Assembly (NCBI GenBank): GCA_010093635.1
Contig: MU006786.1
Coordinates: 1,012,908-1,076,907 of the forward strand
DNA from: Massarina eburnea CBS 473.64
Taxonomy: Eukaryota; Ascomycota; Dothideomycetes; Pleosporales; Massarinaceae
Reading direction: 5' to 3'
Length of the DNA: 64,000 nt
The position numbers were made by a program, and so were the translations under genes. How positions within the stretch are numbered: position 1 is the first letter of the stretch; each line of letters starts with the position of its first letter. The notes beneath the pieces are model-generated. The model searched no databases. It saw nothing but the letters and a program-made list of their open reading frames with translations, and was not told the origin of the DNA. Positions 62,634-64,000 of the stretch are shown one piece after another.

Positions 62634-64000
62634 CTACATCCTGCCTCGCACAACCCTGACACTCCCATCTAACATGCCGTTGCCCTTGATAGGAGCTTCC
62701 CAAATACCTGTCTGGCCTCCACTGCCTTCGTTCAGCCAGCGCTGCAACAGATCGTTGCTCTCCCTCGGCTTCACGGACTGGTCCACTGTGCCGACTGTGA
62801 TATGTGCGACTGGGTTAACACTCTCGAAGATAAGCTTCTCGGTGCCACTGCCGGCTTCAGACTGGAGTTGGAGAGTAGCCGAGCCGTTGAGACGGACGAC
62901 GAAGCACATTATGCGGTCATCCCAAATCAAGCGCTCGAGCTGGACATCGCATTTCCCAAGCTCGGGCTCCAAGTTATCGCTGCTAGAGGCAGATACGACG
63001 GAGTGCAGAGAGTTAAGCTTGTTCCAATACTGCTGGTTCTCGGAAGCGGAGGCACGGTGCATGAGTGTGACGTGAAACTTGAGTTGCACTCGGCGCGTCT
63101 GGTCTAGCTGGCGGTAGAGCTGAGCTTCTTCAGGCTTTCTGCCGTTGAATGTGGCGTCTAGGATTGATTTTATACGCTGTGTATTTAGTTGGACGGAGAA
63201 GTACTCCATGCGAGGTTGTTTTGTTGCTCCGCGGTTTGTTGCTCCGCGGTTTGTTGCTCCACGGTTTGTTGCTCCACGGTTTGTTGCTCCACGGGAAAGG
63301 TCCATCTTGAAGTCTGGCGTGTAGTCTTTCAGAGCCCAGTTGATGGCATCATCCATTTCGTTCGCGGAGGGCATTTCGCGGTCTTTGAAGAGTCCGGGAT
63401 ATGTCTCATAGAGCGAACTAATGATCTGCTCTAGATTTTCCCTAGAGTCTGCTACGGGATCGAGATTGATGACGTGATCGAAATTATCATCGGGTGCTTC
63501 TGAAGGATCGAGAGGTTGGAAGCGTCCCATGAAACCTTCCATAATGCCAAGGATTTCTCCTTTGTCTTTTGAGCCAGCCTGGATGGTCTGGTGGTTGTCA
63601 CCACGGTCGAGCACACGGGCTTGCGTCGCATGTCTGATAGCGTCGTAGTTTGCGCGATCATGGACGTAATGGAGAGCAACGAAATGAATATTGGGAATTT
63701 TGGCCATGTCGGCAAAGAGCTGATCACGCTCGCGCTTCTGGTGATTATTCCGGTCTGCAATGACGACAGGGTTCGAGATCAACAGGGAAGATATCGTGTC
63801 GGCGAAGACCTTGCCGCGGAACTGCTTTGCCTTGACGTTGTCGTTTTGGAAGTGGCCCCATCCGAACAGCTTGACCAAGGCCAAGGCCAAAGTAGTCTTG
63901 CCGCAACCAATGGTGGCAACAGGAACGAGGACGACATTGCGGGTGACGTAGCTGTTCCCCTGTTCGCTGTTCTGGAGCTCCTGCTGAATGACCTCTGCAC
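62634..64000 (-). CDS. TRL1: tRNA ligase TRL1, C-terminal part (kinase and cyclic phosphodiesterase)
   Basis: Partial gene running off the right edge; the 5' part with the ligase domain lies outside. Trl1 heals and seals tRNA halves after intron removal and also joins HAC1 mRNA in the unfolded protein response. The visible 455 codons start in the polynucleotide kinase domain with the P-loop VATIGCGKTTLALALVKLFG, followed by NPVVIADRNNHQKRERDQLF. The cyclic phosphodiesterase domain shows both HxT motifs, FHVTLMHR and AHITVGTV, so catalysis should be intact. Between the domains an in-frame 15-bp repeat encodes GATNR several times. The frame from the window edge to the TAG at 62634 is uninterrupted, and the product ends VRVVRGRM. 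Confidence 0.95.
   Translation of the reverse strand, partial: AEVIQQELQNSEQGNSYVTRNVVLVPVATIGCGKTTLALALVKLFGWGHFQNDNVKAKQFRGKVFADTISSLLISNPVVIADRNNHQKRERDQLFADMAKIPNIHFVALHYVHDRANYDAIRHATQARVLDRGDNHQTIQAGSKDKGEILGIMEGFMGRFQPLDPSEAPDDNFDHVINLDPVADSRENLEQIISSLYETYPGLFKDREMPSANEMDDAINWALKDYTPDFKMDLSRGATNRGATNRGATNRGATNRGATKQPRMEYFSVQLNTQRIKSILDATFNGRKPEEAQLYRQLDQTRRVQLKFHVTLMHRASASENQQYWNKLNSLHSVVSASSSDNLEPELGKCDVQLERLIWDDRIMCFVVRLNGSATLQLQSEAGSGTEKLIFESVNPVAHITVGTVDQSVKPRESNDLLQRWLNEGSGGQTGIWEAPIKGNGMLDGSVRVVRGRM
63223..63295 (-). repeat. 15-bp in-frame tandem repeat in TRL1
   Basis: Four full copies and one partial copy of gttgctccrcggttt (plus strand), encoding repeated RGATN units in the linker between kinase and phosphodiesterase domains. 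Copies differ at one position (g/a), grouped two and three, which suggests slippage or unequal exchange. Confidence 0.92.

Overview
This window is nuclear DNA from a filamentous ascomycete (Pezizomycotina, most likely a dothideomycete; the class is an inference). The evidence is short GT-AG introns, mostly 46-90 bp and often with a CTAAC/CTGAC-like branch point, fungal-specific families (class VI chitin synthase, 2EXR/DUF7730-like protein, Zn2Cys6 regulator, berberine-bridge oxidoreductase, DHA2 efflux pump) and yeast-type housekeeping genes (END3, PUS4, PSF1, CLF1, PRP31, eIF3h, NPR3, TRL1). Exon joins were worked out by hand from reading frame, splice consensus and family continuity.

Layout: 0-8 kb carries a myosin-like chitin synthase and the endocytic scaffold END3. 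8-17 kb is an accessory stretch with a DUF7730-like gene, a six-exon MFS sugar transporter, a dead short-chain dehydrogenase and a berberine-bridge oxidoreductase with a GC-AG intron. 17.7-25 kb returns to core genes: PUS4, an HMG-box factor behind a 3 kb upstream region, and the GINS subunit PSF1. 25.26-26.95 kb is a complete Tc1/mariner element with 102-bp identical terminal inverted repeats, flanked by TA and carrying an open DD34E transposase. It lies 275 bp upstream of a seven-exon SulP/STAS/cyclic-nucleotide-domain transporter resembling yeast Vsb1. 31-39 kb is gene-poor: a small membrane protein, a divergent 14-3-3-like protein and a 55-residue Cys/His-rich ORF.

39-45.5 kb holds a DHA2 transporter and a head-to-head pair of spliceosome factors, CLF1 and PRP31, sharing a 372-bp promoter. 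48-50.3 kb is a Zn2Cys6 regulator. 50-54 kb is mostly non-coding but contains a D-2-hydroxyacid dehydrogenase relic. 54-64 kb carries eIF3h, an unknown basic protein possibly fused to the following glutathione transferase, a damaged nitroreductase-like gene, the GATOR1/SEACIT subunit NPR3, and the 3' end of the tRNA ligase TRL1, which runs off the right edge.

Most genes are independent housekeeping units. The functional groupings visible are CLF1 with PRP31 (splicing), PUS4 with TRL1 (tRNA maturation, far apart), NPR3 with the Vsb1-like transporter (amino-acid signalling and storage, inferred) and the 10-17 kb transporter/oxidoreductase islet, which could be the remains of a small metabolic cluster. 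I saw no CRISPR array, rRNA or convincing tRNA gene.
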